A stretch of 64,000 bases of DNA from Salticus scenicus (GCA_963930645.1 OZ005648.1:102244667-102308666); one strand, 5' to 3'. Counted from the stretch's first letter, positions 35,709-46,954 are shown. Notes: generated from the sequence alone by a model not told the origin. Program-made: numbers and translations.

Positions 35709-35820
35709 CAAAATTTTCTGAAGCCATTTTCGGCTTTCATGGGGTGTGAAACGTGAAGATATCGCAAAATTTTTTGATTCCGACAAATTTACAGACAAAA
35801 GTCTGATTTTATTAATATAG
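34363..35820 (+). mobile_element. Unclassified 1.5-kb element (GCCCGCTTCGC start, (CA)n tail)
   Basis: Starts ACTAGCAGGCTTTGCCCGCT and ends with a (CA)n tract (35,651-35,706), then GTGAAGATATCGCAAAATTT, ACAAAAGTCTGATTTTATTA and ATATAGAT. Elements with a start like this and a tail of this kind are widespread in arthropod genomes. I cannot assign the class from sequence alone (Helitron-like, or a LINE/SINE derivative). It is clearly richer in G+C than its surroundings and has only short broken frames. Confidence 0.65.
35030..35357. repeat. Internal tandem duplication of about 165 bp
   Basis: Two units near 35,030-35,190 and 35,195-35,357 share AAATAAATTA.AA.TATCAGACCTAT, ATGAAAG.GGTGATT, TTCTGAATCC.GGGGTG, ACGACAATTAGATTTTTTAA and ACTAAAGTATGAAA in order. 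The duplication lies within the 34.4-35.8 kb element. Confidence 0.88.
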
Positions 35821-35825
35821 ATTAA

Positions 35826-35990
35826 CATAGCTGCCAATTTGTACGTATTTTTGCTATCGGAAATTTTTGATAGAAATTTCTAATAACTATTTTAGGAGTT
35901 TTCTTCGATTAATCATAATATTATTTATTTATTTGTATTTTTTTACAAATAAATACTGGGGTTAAAAAACCGTACAACTTGGCTCATATG
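35826..35990. mobile_element. Family 5 MITE, copy 2
   Basis: CATAGCTGCCAATTTGTACG on the left, and ACCGTACAACTTGGCTCATA then TG on the right, form imperfect inverted ends, starting within six bases of the end of the previous element. Confidence 0.75.
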
Positions 35991-36333
35991 TATTAAGGAG
36001 CATTTGAATTTCAATGGACTTGATATATCAACAAACTCGGAAAATCGACATATGTGTAAAAATTGTGTAACTCCATATTGTTTAAATAGGTATTTTATTT
36101 ATTTATTTATTTTCCTTTATTGTATCACATTTAATCATATCTTTGATTATGAATTTGATGCAATTCCAATAATTGCAATAAAATTCCATAGATGGCGTTA
36201 CTTATTTTTGAGGGAACAAACTCTTTTAAATATTCATTATAAAAAAGAAGTCATAACGCACTTCAAATTGACTTTCATGTATTTTGTATATTCTTATAAC
36301 TTTGACTTGCGTAAAAGAATAATAAATAAATAA

Positions 36334-36715
36334 CACTGACTGGTGGGGAATACAGAAATGAAAATAACTGTCGCCATTGAACAGAGATGGCAGTACCAAA
36401 CAATAACTCAAACTTTCTTCTCAATCCTATCTTGCGCAGGACTAAAACTTTTTGGACTCCACTGCGCAGTTTGTGAGCCAGTTGAATCCGATAATTCCGA
36501 GAGGTATCAATGGCCTCTAAATATTCTTTAACTCAATCTTATTCGATATAATATTATTCTAATTTATAAAATCCTAAACTAATGATAACATAAAATAAAT
36601 GATGTAACCACTGGAATAAATCAGTCTCAGAAGAAACTTAGTCAATGGATTTACTGTGTGTAAGTCTGAATTGTCATTAACTCGTCTCGGAATTCTGGCA
36701 GAAGGGGTGAGTAAA
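36334..36715. other. Unassigned, less AT-rich segment (possibly a solo LTR)
   Basis: A block starting near TGACTGGTGGGGAATACAG and ending near CGGAATTCTGGCAGAAGG differs in composition from the flanks and carries AATAAA (36,615). It might be a solo LTR of an unidentified retrotransposon, but I find no matching second copy or target duplication. Low certainty. Confidence 0.25.
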
Positions 36716-37887
36716 TTCAAATTTAATTCTAATTGAACTTACATATTCAGTTAATGTTATTTAAATTTAAGGTCTATTCAAATTCAGTTTTAAGAATTTA
36801 AATCGTTTAGTGTGATTAGAATTCATAATTAAAAATTTTCCAATTTTAGTTTATAAAATTCAAAGTTGAGATTAGTATAAAAGAAATCGTAGTCGTTATT
36901 CTTCTTTTGGCTTCAAAGCCACTGACTGAATACTTGTTTTTTCCCTATATATAAATTTGCAAAATGTACTTTTTCAAAATCCATTTACAAAGAGATAATT
37001 CAATTTTACAATGAAAGACCCTTATATTTACCTGTTTACGTTTGTGTGCGATAAACAATTGGTTACTAAATGAAGAAACCTGATAGTCAAAGACTAAGTA
37101 GAATACATGTTTAAAGAAGAATGAAACCAACATTTAATACATCCCGCAATTTGTCAAATGTATAGCTAACCATGCTTCTTTAAAGATGATTTCTCCGAAA
37201 CATGAACCTTTAGAATATATTACGCAACTTGCCTAAATATAAATTAGTTCACACAATGAATGCACTTCAAACTGCAACTTAACTAGCTTGTTAATAATGC
37301 TTCTAAGAAAATGTTCACTTATATATATTCCGTGTTTGCAATTTCGTGTTCAATTTGTTTGAAATATTTAGACAGTACCCGTTGCTTCATCATATAATTG
37401 TTAGAAAATGCACTGTCTTTAGTTGAGCTAATGTATTAATTGTTAAATTTGCTGACTCAAATCATTAATCATATCCTTTTGTAACAGAAAATTAATTAGT
37501 TCGGAAATCTATTCAGAGAACTCTCACGAATTTCACAACTCTCACATCATCAAAAACGATTCATTGGAAACAGGATGAAATTTGTGAAACATAGCAGATA
37601 AATGTATAATCATAAAATGATATGTAACAGACAGAGGAAAAATATTCTGTTGCAATCTCTTTAGTGCTCTATACATTTATTTCTTTTACGGTATTAATTA
37701 GTTTTTAACATTGTTTTTTATTATTAGACGTCTTTACACACAAAATATCAAAGAGTAAGTCAATGAAATAGTTATAACTATAAAATAAGTACCACTTATA
37801 TATTTAAAAAATATATTTTTTAATGAATACAAAACAAAAGTAATTCTAAATTAATCTATAGTCTAGAATGAAGATTCGATTATTTAG
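36716..37887. other. AT-rich spacer without recognisable gene
   Basis: No repeat family, RNA or coding region that I can support. Confidence 0.6.
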
Positions 37888-38005
37888 ATCCCCTTCGTGG
37901 AGGATCAAAATTGTGATGGCCTGTCTCCAGACCACCTTAGGGATTCGTCTCAGACCGTCGCAAATTACCCATTGAGTAGTAATAGTGCAATGTTAAACCC
38001 AATCA
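37888..38005 (+). mobile_element. 5'-truncated SINE (3' part)
   Basis: CCCTTCGTGGAGGATCAAAA, TTGTGATGG, CTCAGACCGTCGCAAATT, ACCCATTGAGTAGTAATAGT and GCAATGTTAAA match the 3' half of the tRNA-derived SINE at 56,534-56,825. The tRNA-like head is missing, and about 25 bp (around CACCTTAGGGATTCG) are extra here. Confidence 0.82.
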
Positions 38006-38600
38006 ACCCAACCAACCCATCGATTACTCGGATCTGGTATAATTTTAGAATTATTACTTCATAATTTATGAGATCAAACGTTATATCGACTCAACAAAAA
38101 TTGGTACAATTTTTGATTAGGTAGACGTTTTTTAAACAAACATAATAAAAAATACCATAAAATTAATTTCCTAAAATTTGCATTTTCACTCTCAATATCT
38201 CCATATAATTTTTGTTATAGTAATAGAGGAATAACAGATTGGTCGCTAATTCAGAAGTTTTAAAAATAACTAGTATCACCCAATGGTCGAAATTAGACCA
38301 CAAATTTATTCAAATCTCAGAATTCTTTTAAGTAAATATTTATTTAAGATATAAATTTCATATTCATTTGTCTCGTAACAAAAGTGAATATATTCAGACT
38401 GTTGAAATATTCTTTTGATATTGGCAATATCCTTTGCTATTTAAATGCCGGACTTGCCTCATAAATATCTTGAATAAGTTGGTTAATTAAATATATCTGC
38501 TAATTTATTTCAAAGTGGCGACCACTTGAAAGTGTAAATTCCCATTAAAACCGTATTTGCTTAACCTTTGTTATACAAACCCCGCATATCAGGGTCTCAA
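38006..38600. other. Spacer without recognisable gene
   Basis: Starts with AACCCAATCAACCCAACCAA, a short simple repeat just after the SINE fragment. Otherwise nothing. Confidence 0.55.
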
Positions 38601-39935
38601 AGAAGTTTATTAACCCGTTAGTAGTCGCTAGTTGGTCGATTTGCCGCCCATCCTTTAGTGTTGCCTCATTTTTTTATTCAATCGCCACCATAAATTTTTA
38701 GAAGTAGCATTTGATACACGTAAAACGCGAATAAAATCGAAGGAACGTCGATCACATAACTGCTTAAAATTATTGGTGAGAGTTAAATAAAAAATGCGCA
38801 ATCTCTAATAGGTGGCGCTGTCTATAGCGACTACTAACGGGTTAAGCAACTTAAACCGCCATCTTGTTTTGAATTGGCGGCCATATAAAATAACAAGGTT
38901 ACTTGATATTTCGTTGAAATTTGAAAACTTGTCATTACGATAACTCTCGAAATGGTGAATAAAATCGAATAAATTTTCACACTGGATTTACCTTAGAAAA
39001 TATTTTGGATAAATTCGTTGGACAAATTCATTTGTCAGTTTTTTCCATGAAACGACCATGAAAAGTCTTGTTTATGATCGGGGTACTTAGAAATCCGTAT
39101 ATGTATATAGCTATGTTCATAGCTTATATGTACATAGAATATAACACGATCGCAATGAAATTTTTTAATCAATTTTATCCAATATCTTGTTTCAAAATGT
39201 CTTAAAAAACGAATTTAAGGATATATTTTCATAAAGTTCCATGTATACATAGGCTATATGGGTATATCAATCATATTAATTAACTTTATCCACTATTATA
39301 TTTCAAAATGGCACATCAATGGCGAATCACAATTTATTATAAAATGGTGGCCACTTGAAATCAAGTGGCAACTTGAACATTTGCCATTACAATAACTTTC
39401 AGAATTCTGAATTAATTCGTAAAAAATTTTATCAGTACCCTTATCTTAAAAATTTCTAAAATGAGTTCATTGGTCAATTTGATCCGCCTTTTTATTACAA
39501 TAAAAATTGACCGTTGTCCTTTTAAACTTTAAAAATACAGTAATTGTAAATCGATTTTCTTCAAATTCCGTATGCATATTGCTCATATTAAAGTTTATTC
39601 AAATTTATTATTCAATTCAATCCGTCATTGAGGCCATTTAGAAATTTTAAACTCACACAGAAAAGGTATTTACGAACTGATTTGCATAAATTTTAACATG
39701 TACATAGCCTAGAAAGTCCCAATAACATAAATATCAACCGGTCCGATTTTTGGAATTTTGGTATATTTTTTAACAGACATTTTCCTAAGCTTTTTGTAAC
39801 AGTTCCTATGATTAAATAAAATGAAAATTTCTTAAAAAACACAGGTATTCAAAAATCGAAACGGCTGACAACTATGCAATTGTTTATCATCCAGTTTGAG
39901 TTGCCATCTTGTTTCAACATGGTAGCGACTTGATA
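38500..39935. repeat. Degenerate long-period repeats with a GGCGGCCA motif
   Basis: Around 38,511 (AAAGTGGCGACCACTTGAAA), 38,866 (CCATCTTGTTTTGAATTGGC), 39,340 (AAATGGTGGCCACTTGAAAT) and 39,895 (CCATCTTGTTTCAACATGGT), related blocks recur at irregular spacings of some 300-550 bp. Shared downstream pieces include TTGTCATTACGATAACT against TTTGCCATTACAATAACT. This appears to be an old tandem array, interrupted by the 38,614 MITE. No coding capacity. Confidence 0.6.
38614..38841. mobile_element. TTAA-flanked MITE sharing the family 3 interior (copy 3)
   Basis: Ends CCCGTTAGTAGTCGCTA and TAGCGACTACTAACGGG, with TTAA on both sides (38,610-38,613 and 38,842-38,845), as for piggyBac-class elements. 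The inner arms (TTTTTTATTCAATCGCCACC, TAAAACGCGAATAAAATCGA, TTAAAATTATTGGTGAGAGT, TAGGTGGCGCTGTCTA) are homologous to family 3 at 2990 and 27,322, whose outermost ends are different. Confidence 0.9.
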
Positions 39936-39989
39936 GGAAGAAGGGATCAACCTTCTCTTCCGATTTAGTCGGAAAGTATTATTTTTTAT

Positions 39990-40570
39990 TTATTTATTAC
40001 ATTTTCCTTTTCTATGATATAGGAAGGGATATGGCAAAACCACGTTTTGCTTCCCTCTATCTATTAAGGGGCTAATTCCCGATAATCTCAAATTTATTTT
40101 AAGTATTCATATTTCTTACATTTTAAAACTGGGAATATTTTTTTTTTTCTTTGACGTATGAAGGGATATGTTGAAAATGTTTTACGTCCTCTCCCCTCTT
40201 TGAGGTCAAATTCTTTAAATTCCGGATATTGAATTTTAGATATTTTTATTTTTATGTTTTGATATAAAACACTTAAAAATATTTATTTCTTTTCTTTGAG
40301 ATACGAACTGACATGTCACAAAAGAAGTTTTAAATCTTCTGTTTCTAGAAGGATGGATTTCTGAAAATTCTAGAATTGGATATTTAGGTATCTGCTTTTA
40401 TTATATTTAAAAGCAACAATATTGCATGTGTCTCTTTTTGTTTCATTGAGATATAAAAGGATATGTGAAATTACTCTTTCATCCTCTCCCGTTGGCGAGC
40501 GAAATCTTGTAAAATTGTATCTTAGTTCGTATTTATCTCATTAAAATAATAAAGAGATATTTGCCCAGTC
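39990..40570. repeat. Tandem array of about 143-bp units, four diverged copies
   Basis: The unit hallmark (TTTGAGATA..AAGGGATATG) recurs at about 40,012, 40,150, 40,293 and 40,442, giving spacings of 138, 143 and 149 bp. Each is followed by a CCTCT-rich segment, a GAATTC/ATTCC-like segment and ATATTT. Identity between units is modest. Confidence 0.75.
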
Positions 40571-40637
40571 TCATTTCTAGGTGTATGTTTTCCTACTGGG
40601 CGGTGATTGATTATATATATATATATATATACATAAA

Positions 40638-40957
40638 CAAAATAACCAAGGCTAAATTAAAATAAATCCCAAAACACATGAGAGCCTTCACCAGGGGAGC
40701 TCCCGAATGTAGGGAATGAAATATGAGAAGTTTCTGACGAAACGTTGGCTTTTTAGCCAAAATACACGTTTCTAGACCCCAAATTCTCACAAATGGAAGC
40801 AAGACCATACAACAAACGAGTTTAATTAATACAAAGCATAAAAAGCAATTAAATTTATAAATAAAGTACAAAAGTAAATTTTCATATTTTAATTCCCTAC
40901 ATGGGGGAGCTCCCCTGATGTGTTTTGGGATTAATTTTCTTTTAACCTTGGTTATTT
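40638..40957. mobile_element. Foldback element with GGGGAGCTCCC arms
   Basis: The left arm AAATAACCAAGGCTAAATTA, AATCCCAAAACACATGAG, CAGGGGAGCTCCCGAATGTA is mirrored by ATTCCCTACATGGGGGAGCT, CCCCTGATGTGTTTTGGGAT and TTTTAACCTTGGTTATTTTT. Arms of about 80 bp around a core of about 150 bp. The 86-codon reverse frame across it is fortuitous. A MITE of unknown superfamily is the simplest reading. Confidence 0.8.
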
Positions 40958-41080
40958 TTTGCTTATTTTTTATAGTTTTATATTTCCATTCGCTTCATTT
41001 GCGCATTGGTTTATAAATACTCTGTTCTAATTCTATATTTAAAAATTCAAGTTTTATTCCATCTCATATTTAAAATTTAT

Positions 41081-41082
<2 letters not shown>

Positions 41083-41124
<42 letters not shown>
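41083..41124. repeat. (TA)n microsatellite
   Basis: About 21 TA units, followed by a short (GT)n. Confidence 0.95.
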
Positions 41125-41126
<2 letters not shown>

Positions 41127-41140
41127 TGTGTGTGTATAAT

Positions 41141-41225
41141 CATAGCTGCCGACATTTTAATTTATTCCGGATCATTTTTAGCACCGCTTCTATTTCGCAC
41201 CACTCTATTTATAGAATATTTTTAT

Positions 41226-41261
<36 letters not shown>

Positions 41262-41356
41262 AAAGTAAGGAAAAAGTACTTTTAAAATAAAAATGTTATG
41301 AAATAAAGGCAGGGTTAAGAATACTCCGGCATAAATTAAAATATTCTCAGATCTGA
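41141..41356. mobile_element. Family 1 MITE, copy 8
   Basis: CATAGCTGCCGACATTTTAA, TTTATTCCGGATCATTTTTA and GCACCGC on the left; GGCAGGGTTAAGAATACTCC, GGCATAAATTAAAATATTCT on the right. The core holds a (TA)n run. The right outer end is worn. Confidence 0.82.
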
Positions 41357-41573
41357 TGTAGCTTATGCGGATGTGTCATAGAACGGAAAATCTGATTCAG
41401 CAAAATGTTGGCACGTTAAGTAAAAGTTTTCAGGTTTAAACCCTATCTTAAACACGCTTTTTTCTTTGAAAAAATTTAATTCAGTTAATCCATCAAACCT
41501 CTGTAAAAATATACTTTTTCATATTTCATAATAAAATATGAATAACCTAGCTCTATATTGTCAAAAACTTTTT

Positions 41574-42578
41574 AGAATAAATAATCTGGTGTGTCACTCA
41601 CACGACTTTCTCTTACCCTGAAATTTAATACTATAAACACAGGTTGCAGATTAAAAGGTAAGATAACGAGTACTGTTATGTAAACCTGTGTTAAACAATT
41701 CAAATTTGGCTTCGGAAGAGTTTTATATGATAATTAGTTCTGTGTGAGTGGGGGCTACCGCCCCCCTCAACCCCCCGTTTCATAATTACACCTACATTTA
41801 TATAGAATTTGATTCGGCTATTAAAAAATAATACTGTTTTTAAAAAAATAATTTATTAAAATTATTATTTAAAAAATATATCTTTTATAATAATGCAGAC
41901 GATTTCCATATTAGAGAAGTAGTATAACACTAAATATCCAAAAAAAGTCCATTTTATTCTCAATATTAAAAAAAAAAAAAAAAAAAAAAAATCAATCTTT
42001 CTTTTAAATTATCGTAGATCGATGTTTCAACCATTAGTTTTAAAGGTATTGGCGAGCTCTTTTGAAAGATACCCATCATGAAAATTTACTCCCCTCGAGG
42101 GGGGACTTCCCCCTCAGGGGGGAGGCGAGGCTCCTACATACACAATTTTTTTCCCTGTTGACTATCTCTATTACAAAATATATATATTCGTTTCATTTGG
42201 TTTAGTGCAGTCTATAGATGTTAAACTCTACTTACCGGCAATTTCCCCCATAGACGTAATGTATTTGAATACTTTTGAGTGTCCCTGTACACGAACCATT
42301 TGCTTGATCTTAACGAAAAGTTTAGTGTAGTTATATGATACACATTTAGAATACCAAGTTTGATCTTTCTGCCATAATTTGTTTTTGAGATATGCTGATA
42401 ACAGACAGACACACACACACAGACACACACACATACACACAGACATACACACAGACCATTTGCTAAAAACATGATTTTCGTTTTCAGGGGACCTCAGAAC
42501 ATGTAAATATAACAAGAACTCGCGTTCGAAAATTTGACCCAAAAACAATACTTTCTCTACCTTATGGGTAAGAGAAAG
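41574..42578 (+). mobile_element. Unclassified element, family 6, longest copy
   Basis: Starts AATAATCTGGTGTGTCACTC and ends at ATGGGTAAGAGAAAGTAAAA. Near the two ends lie ACTTTCTCTTACCC (about 41,605) and its exact complement GGGTAAGAGAAAGT (about 42,561), a 14-bp subterminal inverted repeat. Inside are C- and G-rich hairpins (GGGGGCTACCGCCCCC near 41,752; GGGGGGACTTCCCCCTCAGG near 42,100) and a (CA)n-rich tract at 42,406-42,455. No coherent protein. Structure with subterminal repeats could fit a non-autonomous Helitron-like element, but this is unproven. Confidence 0.68.
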
Positions 42579-44535
42579 TAAAAATAGTGCAGAATAATAC
42601 AATGCTATACAAAATGAAATGTTACTCTTGTAAGAGTATTTTGCATTAAACACATAATTGCCATTTTTATCACTTTATGGCTATTGGAAATTTTTAACAG
42701 GTTTTTTTTTTTTTTTAATTTATTTATTTAATCAGGGAAGACTGCAACAGGAACATGTCACAAAATTTTTATCAACGATTTCCGATTACCAAAAAGAGCT
42801 AAATTTGGTAACTGTGATTGAACAAGTCTTTACTAAATATTATTAGAAAGAATTCTTTTAAAACTATATTTAAATCAATAAATTTGATTTATATATAAGA
42901 ATATATATATAAGAATTACATAGGTTGCACTTTAATAAGGATCGAAAAAATAATTTTCTTTTTATATTATAATATTTTTAACAATATTTCTGCATCTAAA
43001 TTACTTCTATAATAACTGTAAATTCTCGAACTTTTTTAATTTCGAAAATTTCTTTTTTAATATTCTATTTTGAATAATAAATGTTGAAGGAAAACTATCG
43101 AAATTTATAACATCAATATTTTACCAGCAATAACTCTTGCAAAAAAATTCTTGTTTATAAACATTCTGCTGATAAAAATTCCGTTTTAAACTAAATTATA
43201 AATATGTTTTTTTCTATCCTTTGAGAAGCATAAATATGCATTTTAAGAATGAAATATTACCGAGGAAAAAAAAAAAAAAAAAAAAAATTCTACCCTTTTA
43301 CGAAACATTATTTTGACCTAGGAAATACAATCGAATAAAAAGATACACCCAATCAGAGTAATTAAAGCGTTTATACAACAAATAAATAATCTTTCATTAT
43401 CGCAAAAAGCTTTTTTTATTCCTCTTTTAAGGCAAAGCTCACTTTTTCATTTCCAAACAGAAATTTTCCACTGTAGCGTAAGAAAATAAACGACTGCTAA
43501 ATAAAATGAGAACAAAACTAGGAGGGGAAAAGGTAGTAAATAAAAAGCACAAAATAGGCTCTATTCGAGTGTAAGTTCTCCATTTTTCATTTCGAATCGT
43601 CTGCTGCAATAGATGGGAAAAGGGGAGGGCTTACAAAAAGAAGCTAAGAAATTTGTTTTCGCGAGTCGTAAAAATCCAGAAAGAGGTTTGCCTTGTTATG
43701 AAGGCTTGGTTCATACTAATTCAGAAATAAAAGAAAAGACAATGGTTATCAATTCTAATAACCCCCTCCAGACACTACCTTTGTTGTATTCTATCTATGG
43801 AGAAAGAGATAGTTCTTTTTGCCTCATTTATTTCGTATCTAGTGAACAAAGAAAACTTCTTTCGCATTTTTATGGGAAAACATACGTGATTCCTCCGTTA
43901 AAATTCAAGAACAATAATTTGTATTGTACGTGATTTTTGTTAGCAGGGATCACTTTATTAAAAGTGCAATGTAGCATATAGTATGAAACATTGTTTTCAT
44001 TCGTATTATAATAATGTAAGGTATAAAACAATTGTTTAGAAAGGGTAAAATTTATTTATTCAGTAATTACATGTATATAACGAACATAAAAGTTATCTTC
44101 TTTTACTTCCCCCCCCCCATTTTTATAATAAATTCATAAAAGCATGTATATTGTCTTTATAAAACGGTTAAAAATAAACATTTTATTAAATAATGTTGTT
44201 TTGCATTAAATAACAATAATAACTGTATCAGCAAACAGATTAATAAAGAGATTGAACTGCTGAATAATAACATAAATAAATAAGTATATAAATGTAATCA
44301 AATATAATATAATATTAAAAACCGAGTTTTGATAAAATAATTTTTTTGTGCATATATATGATTGTAATGATTCAACTTTAAATGTAAGGATATATTTTGC
44401 TGTTATTATGTAAACAATTCTTATGCAGTAGAAAGGTTTATACAACGTACTGTTAATGTTAAATAAAGATAAATTTTATTTAGTATTCAGTCATGCTTAC
44501 TTAGTTTTATTTCTTTTCTGCCTGTTTTATTATTT

Positions 44536-44554
44536 CCCCCCCCCCCCCCCCCCC
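44536..44554. repeat. Poly(C) tract, 19 nt
   Basis: An uninterrupted run of 19 C, unusual in a sequence whose homopolymers are otherwise nearly all A or T. Confidence 0.97.
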
Positions 44555-45013
44555 GTAAATATCTTGGATGCAACTTTTCCTTGCGTTGATAATAAAAAAA
44601 TAAATAAATAAATAAATAAAATGCTGTCATATCTATGCGCCATAATAAGCGTATTTTAAATAAATATGTAAATAATAATGATAATAATAAAAAGAAAGAG
44701 ACAATTATGATATTACCAATTCTCCATATGGTGAAATAAAATATCTAAATTTTCTTTTTTTACCGCTTTTCTCACCTTTTTTCCCTCTTTAATCTGATAA
44801 TAATAATAATAATAAAGCTTCTTAGATTTAAATAAATATGTATTTAAAATGTAAAAAGAAAATGCAAACGATTTTTGAATTGAAACTTATTTTAACAACC
44901 AGTTTTAAATAAAGGATTATTTTTACAATAATTCAACATGCATCGCGTTATTACTGAGCAAAACCTTGGTAGATAGTATATTCATTCTTTTATATTTTAT
45001 TCTATTTTATTTA

Positions 45014-45015
<2 letters not shown>

Positions 45016-45059
<44 letters not shown>
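45016..45059. repeat. (ATT)n microsatellite
   Basis: About 14 consecutive ATT units. Confidence 0.95.
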
Positions 45060-45323
45060 TTTGGCCAGAACAATAAAATAGGAGTAATAAAAAATTATAT
45101 TTAAAGAAAATGAATAAATTTCAGTGTGGAATGTGGGCTTAAACAAACCTGCTGGATTTTTCGTTTCGGATTTCTGCAAAAACTATATATAAAGGAAATT
45201 GCAATTTGACTATAATTACTTTTTTGCAAAAATTTTTGAAGTTTACAAATGGAAGATGGAATACCATGACCATATACTAATAATAATTATACATCTATGA
45301 TCATGACGCTTAGTTTCTTTTAT

Positions 45324-45546
45324 CCCCTTAACGCGCGCTGTCCTTGCTGCGAGGACGCAAAATTTAAGACCCAGCTGCAAAAATTCATCTCGGAAATTTT
45401 TTAGCCAAAACTTACGTTTATAATATAGCAGAAAAAGCCGTTTTTTTTTAGCCTTAAATTTTAAAATTTCTTTTAGTTTAATTTAGTTCATGATTTCCGG
45501 CGGCAGTATAATTTAAATCATCCGAATTGTCTTGCGCCGCAAAGGG
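45324..45546. mobile_element. piggyBac-type MITE, family 4, copy 3
   Basis: CCCCTTAACGCGCGCTGTCC at the left after TTAT and CTTGCGCCGCAAAGGG at the right before TTAA (45,547-45,550). The left end includes the hairpin GTCCTTGCTGCGAGGAC. The interior (CAGCTGCAAAAATTCATCTC, GATTTCCGGCGGCAG) matches the copies at 7021 and 18,219. One TTAA has apparently mutated to TTAT. Confidence 0.82.
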
Positions 45547-45729
45547 TTAAGCGAAAAAATAAATAAATACAAATATAGTAATGACTTATCAAGCTAATTA
45601 CGATTTTTTACTTACGAATACGTTTACGAATACCTCTTTCCTAGAGCTTTTATTTTTGTCCCACTCTATAAACTATTTGTAGTCATTATGCAATTTCATT
45701 TTTTAATTCTTTAAAATATTATATATATA

Positions 45730-46954
45730 GGAGAGCGTGAGGCGGGCTATAACAGTTTTTGGAAAATTAAATATATTTTGAAATGTATTTACTTTTCCTA
45801 TTTATAATTGCTGTTTTCCATAGCATGAATATTCATCTATCATATTCATAAAAAGAACTTTCGTTAATTTTGCTAATTTTAGCACAAAAAATATTTTTTC
45901 AAAATTATTTGTCTGTTACAATTTGCCCCGGATTTGGGGCAAATTGTAACACACGTGGGGCATATTGCAACGGATACAAAGGAAACCCTAACAAAAAAAC
46001 AACAACAACAACAAAAAAAAAACAACAATATTTGAAAGTGTTTTTTATTATCAATCATTTATTAATTTAATAAAAAAGGGAAATAATAACTAATATTAAA
46101 TTATAACCTTCTTGGTACAGTAACACTGAATTATATCAAATGGATTATAGCAAAATAAAGAGAAAATTAAAGATAAAATCGACATAGAAGTCAATCTTAG
46201 TCAAAGTTTAAATTAATTCAAGTAAATGATATTTTGTTCCCTCTCATGCATTTAATGCGTGCACACGTTTCTCAAATTAAGTATTATACCCATTCTTATG
46301 CCACAGAGAGCGTTTTGCAGAGCTCGAATTCTTCGCCCTTTTTTCAGGACACTCTCATTGATGAGCAGTTCCTGCTTTTTTTCTACCACTATTTTTATGC
46401 AATATTCTCTAATTCGCGATTCTAATTAAATAATCACGGTACTATAATATAAAAACACAGAAAATATTTCTGTATAAATATATTATTGACAAAGAAGACA
46501 AAAAATTCTTCAATTCTGAAAGTTACCTGAAAATGGGCGGAGACTTCGAGCTCTGGCTGTAGGCATCTTCACAAACCACTCCTCTAGCAAGTTACAACTT
46601 GCCCCATCGTATGATTCTGGACATTTTGTTTATTTATAAAAATATAATTTACGAAAGAAACCTGGTGGAATTAGAGATTGTCAAATGACGTGAATCTACG
46701 TCAGCGGTCGCGAAAGTGTTAAGATACATTTAATCAAAATTTGCGAAATATATTTTTTCTACTAACTAGTTAAAATGAAGCACGCGTACAGAACCTCTAA
46801 TTAACCGTTTTTGTGGAGCACCGATTGTGCTTACATTATAAAGCGCGTCATAAGAATTATGTTTATAAAATTATTTAATCACAAATGCTACAAACTATTT
46901 CGTAAATTGCATGTTACTTCTTACCCCTGTGACAACTAGCCCACTCTTTTCTAC
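45730..46954. mobile_element. Possible non-autonomous DNA transposon of 1.2 kb
   Basis: Imperfect inverted ends: GGAGAGCGTGAGGCGGGCTA with TAACAG on the left, and CTGTGACAACTAGCCCACTC with TTTTCTAC on the right. Inside, TTACAATTTGCCCCGGATTT, GGGGCAAATTGTAACACACG and AAGTTACAACTTGCCCCATC form further inverted motifs. No transposase is visible; the short frames are unrelated to known families. Target duplication not clear in the AT-rich flank. Confidence 0.5.

Larger units (their letters stand above)
42579..45318. other. Spacer without recognisable gene
   Basis: A 106-codon frame at 43,613-43,933 is the longest here, in a less AT-rich patch (43,430-43,930). I recognise no domain in it and do not call a gene. 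Also present: poly(A) at 43,266-43,287, a 19-nt poly(C) at 44,536-44,554, and (ATT)n at 45,016-45,059. Confidence 0.55.

Noticed and set aside
35536..35837. Several V/C-rich or T/H-rich frames of 60-95 codons
   Set aside because: All are translations of the (CA)n tract in different frames.
36334..36715. Solo LTR
   Set aside because: No TG...CA boundaries with a target duplication and no second copy in the window; kept only as an unassigned segment.
40611..40871. 86-codon reverse frame with a hydrophobic start
   Set aside because: It lies within a foldback element and begins in a (TA)n run; no domain recognised.
42221..42653. 141-codon reverse frame
   Set aside because: It crosses a (CA)n tract and the end of the family 6 element; its composition is low-complexity and not conserved in the other copies.
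43613..43933. 106-codon frame as a host gene or exon
   Set aside because: Its composition is less simple than most, but I see no domain and no evident splice context, so I left it as an unassigned block.
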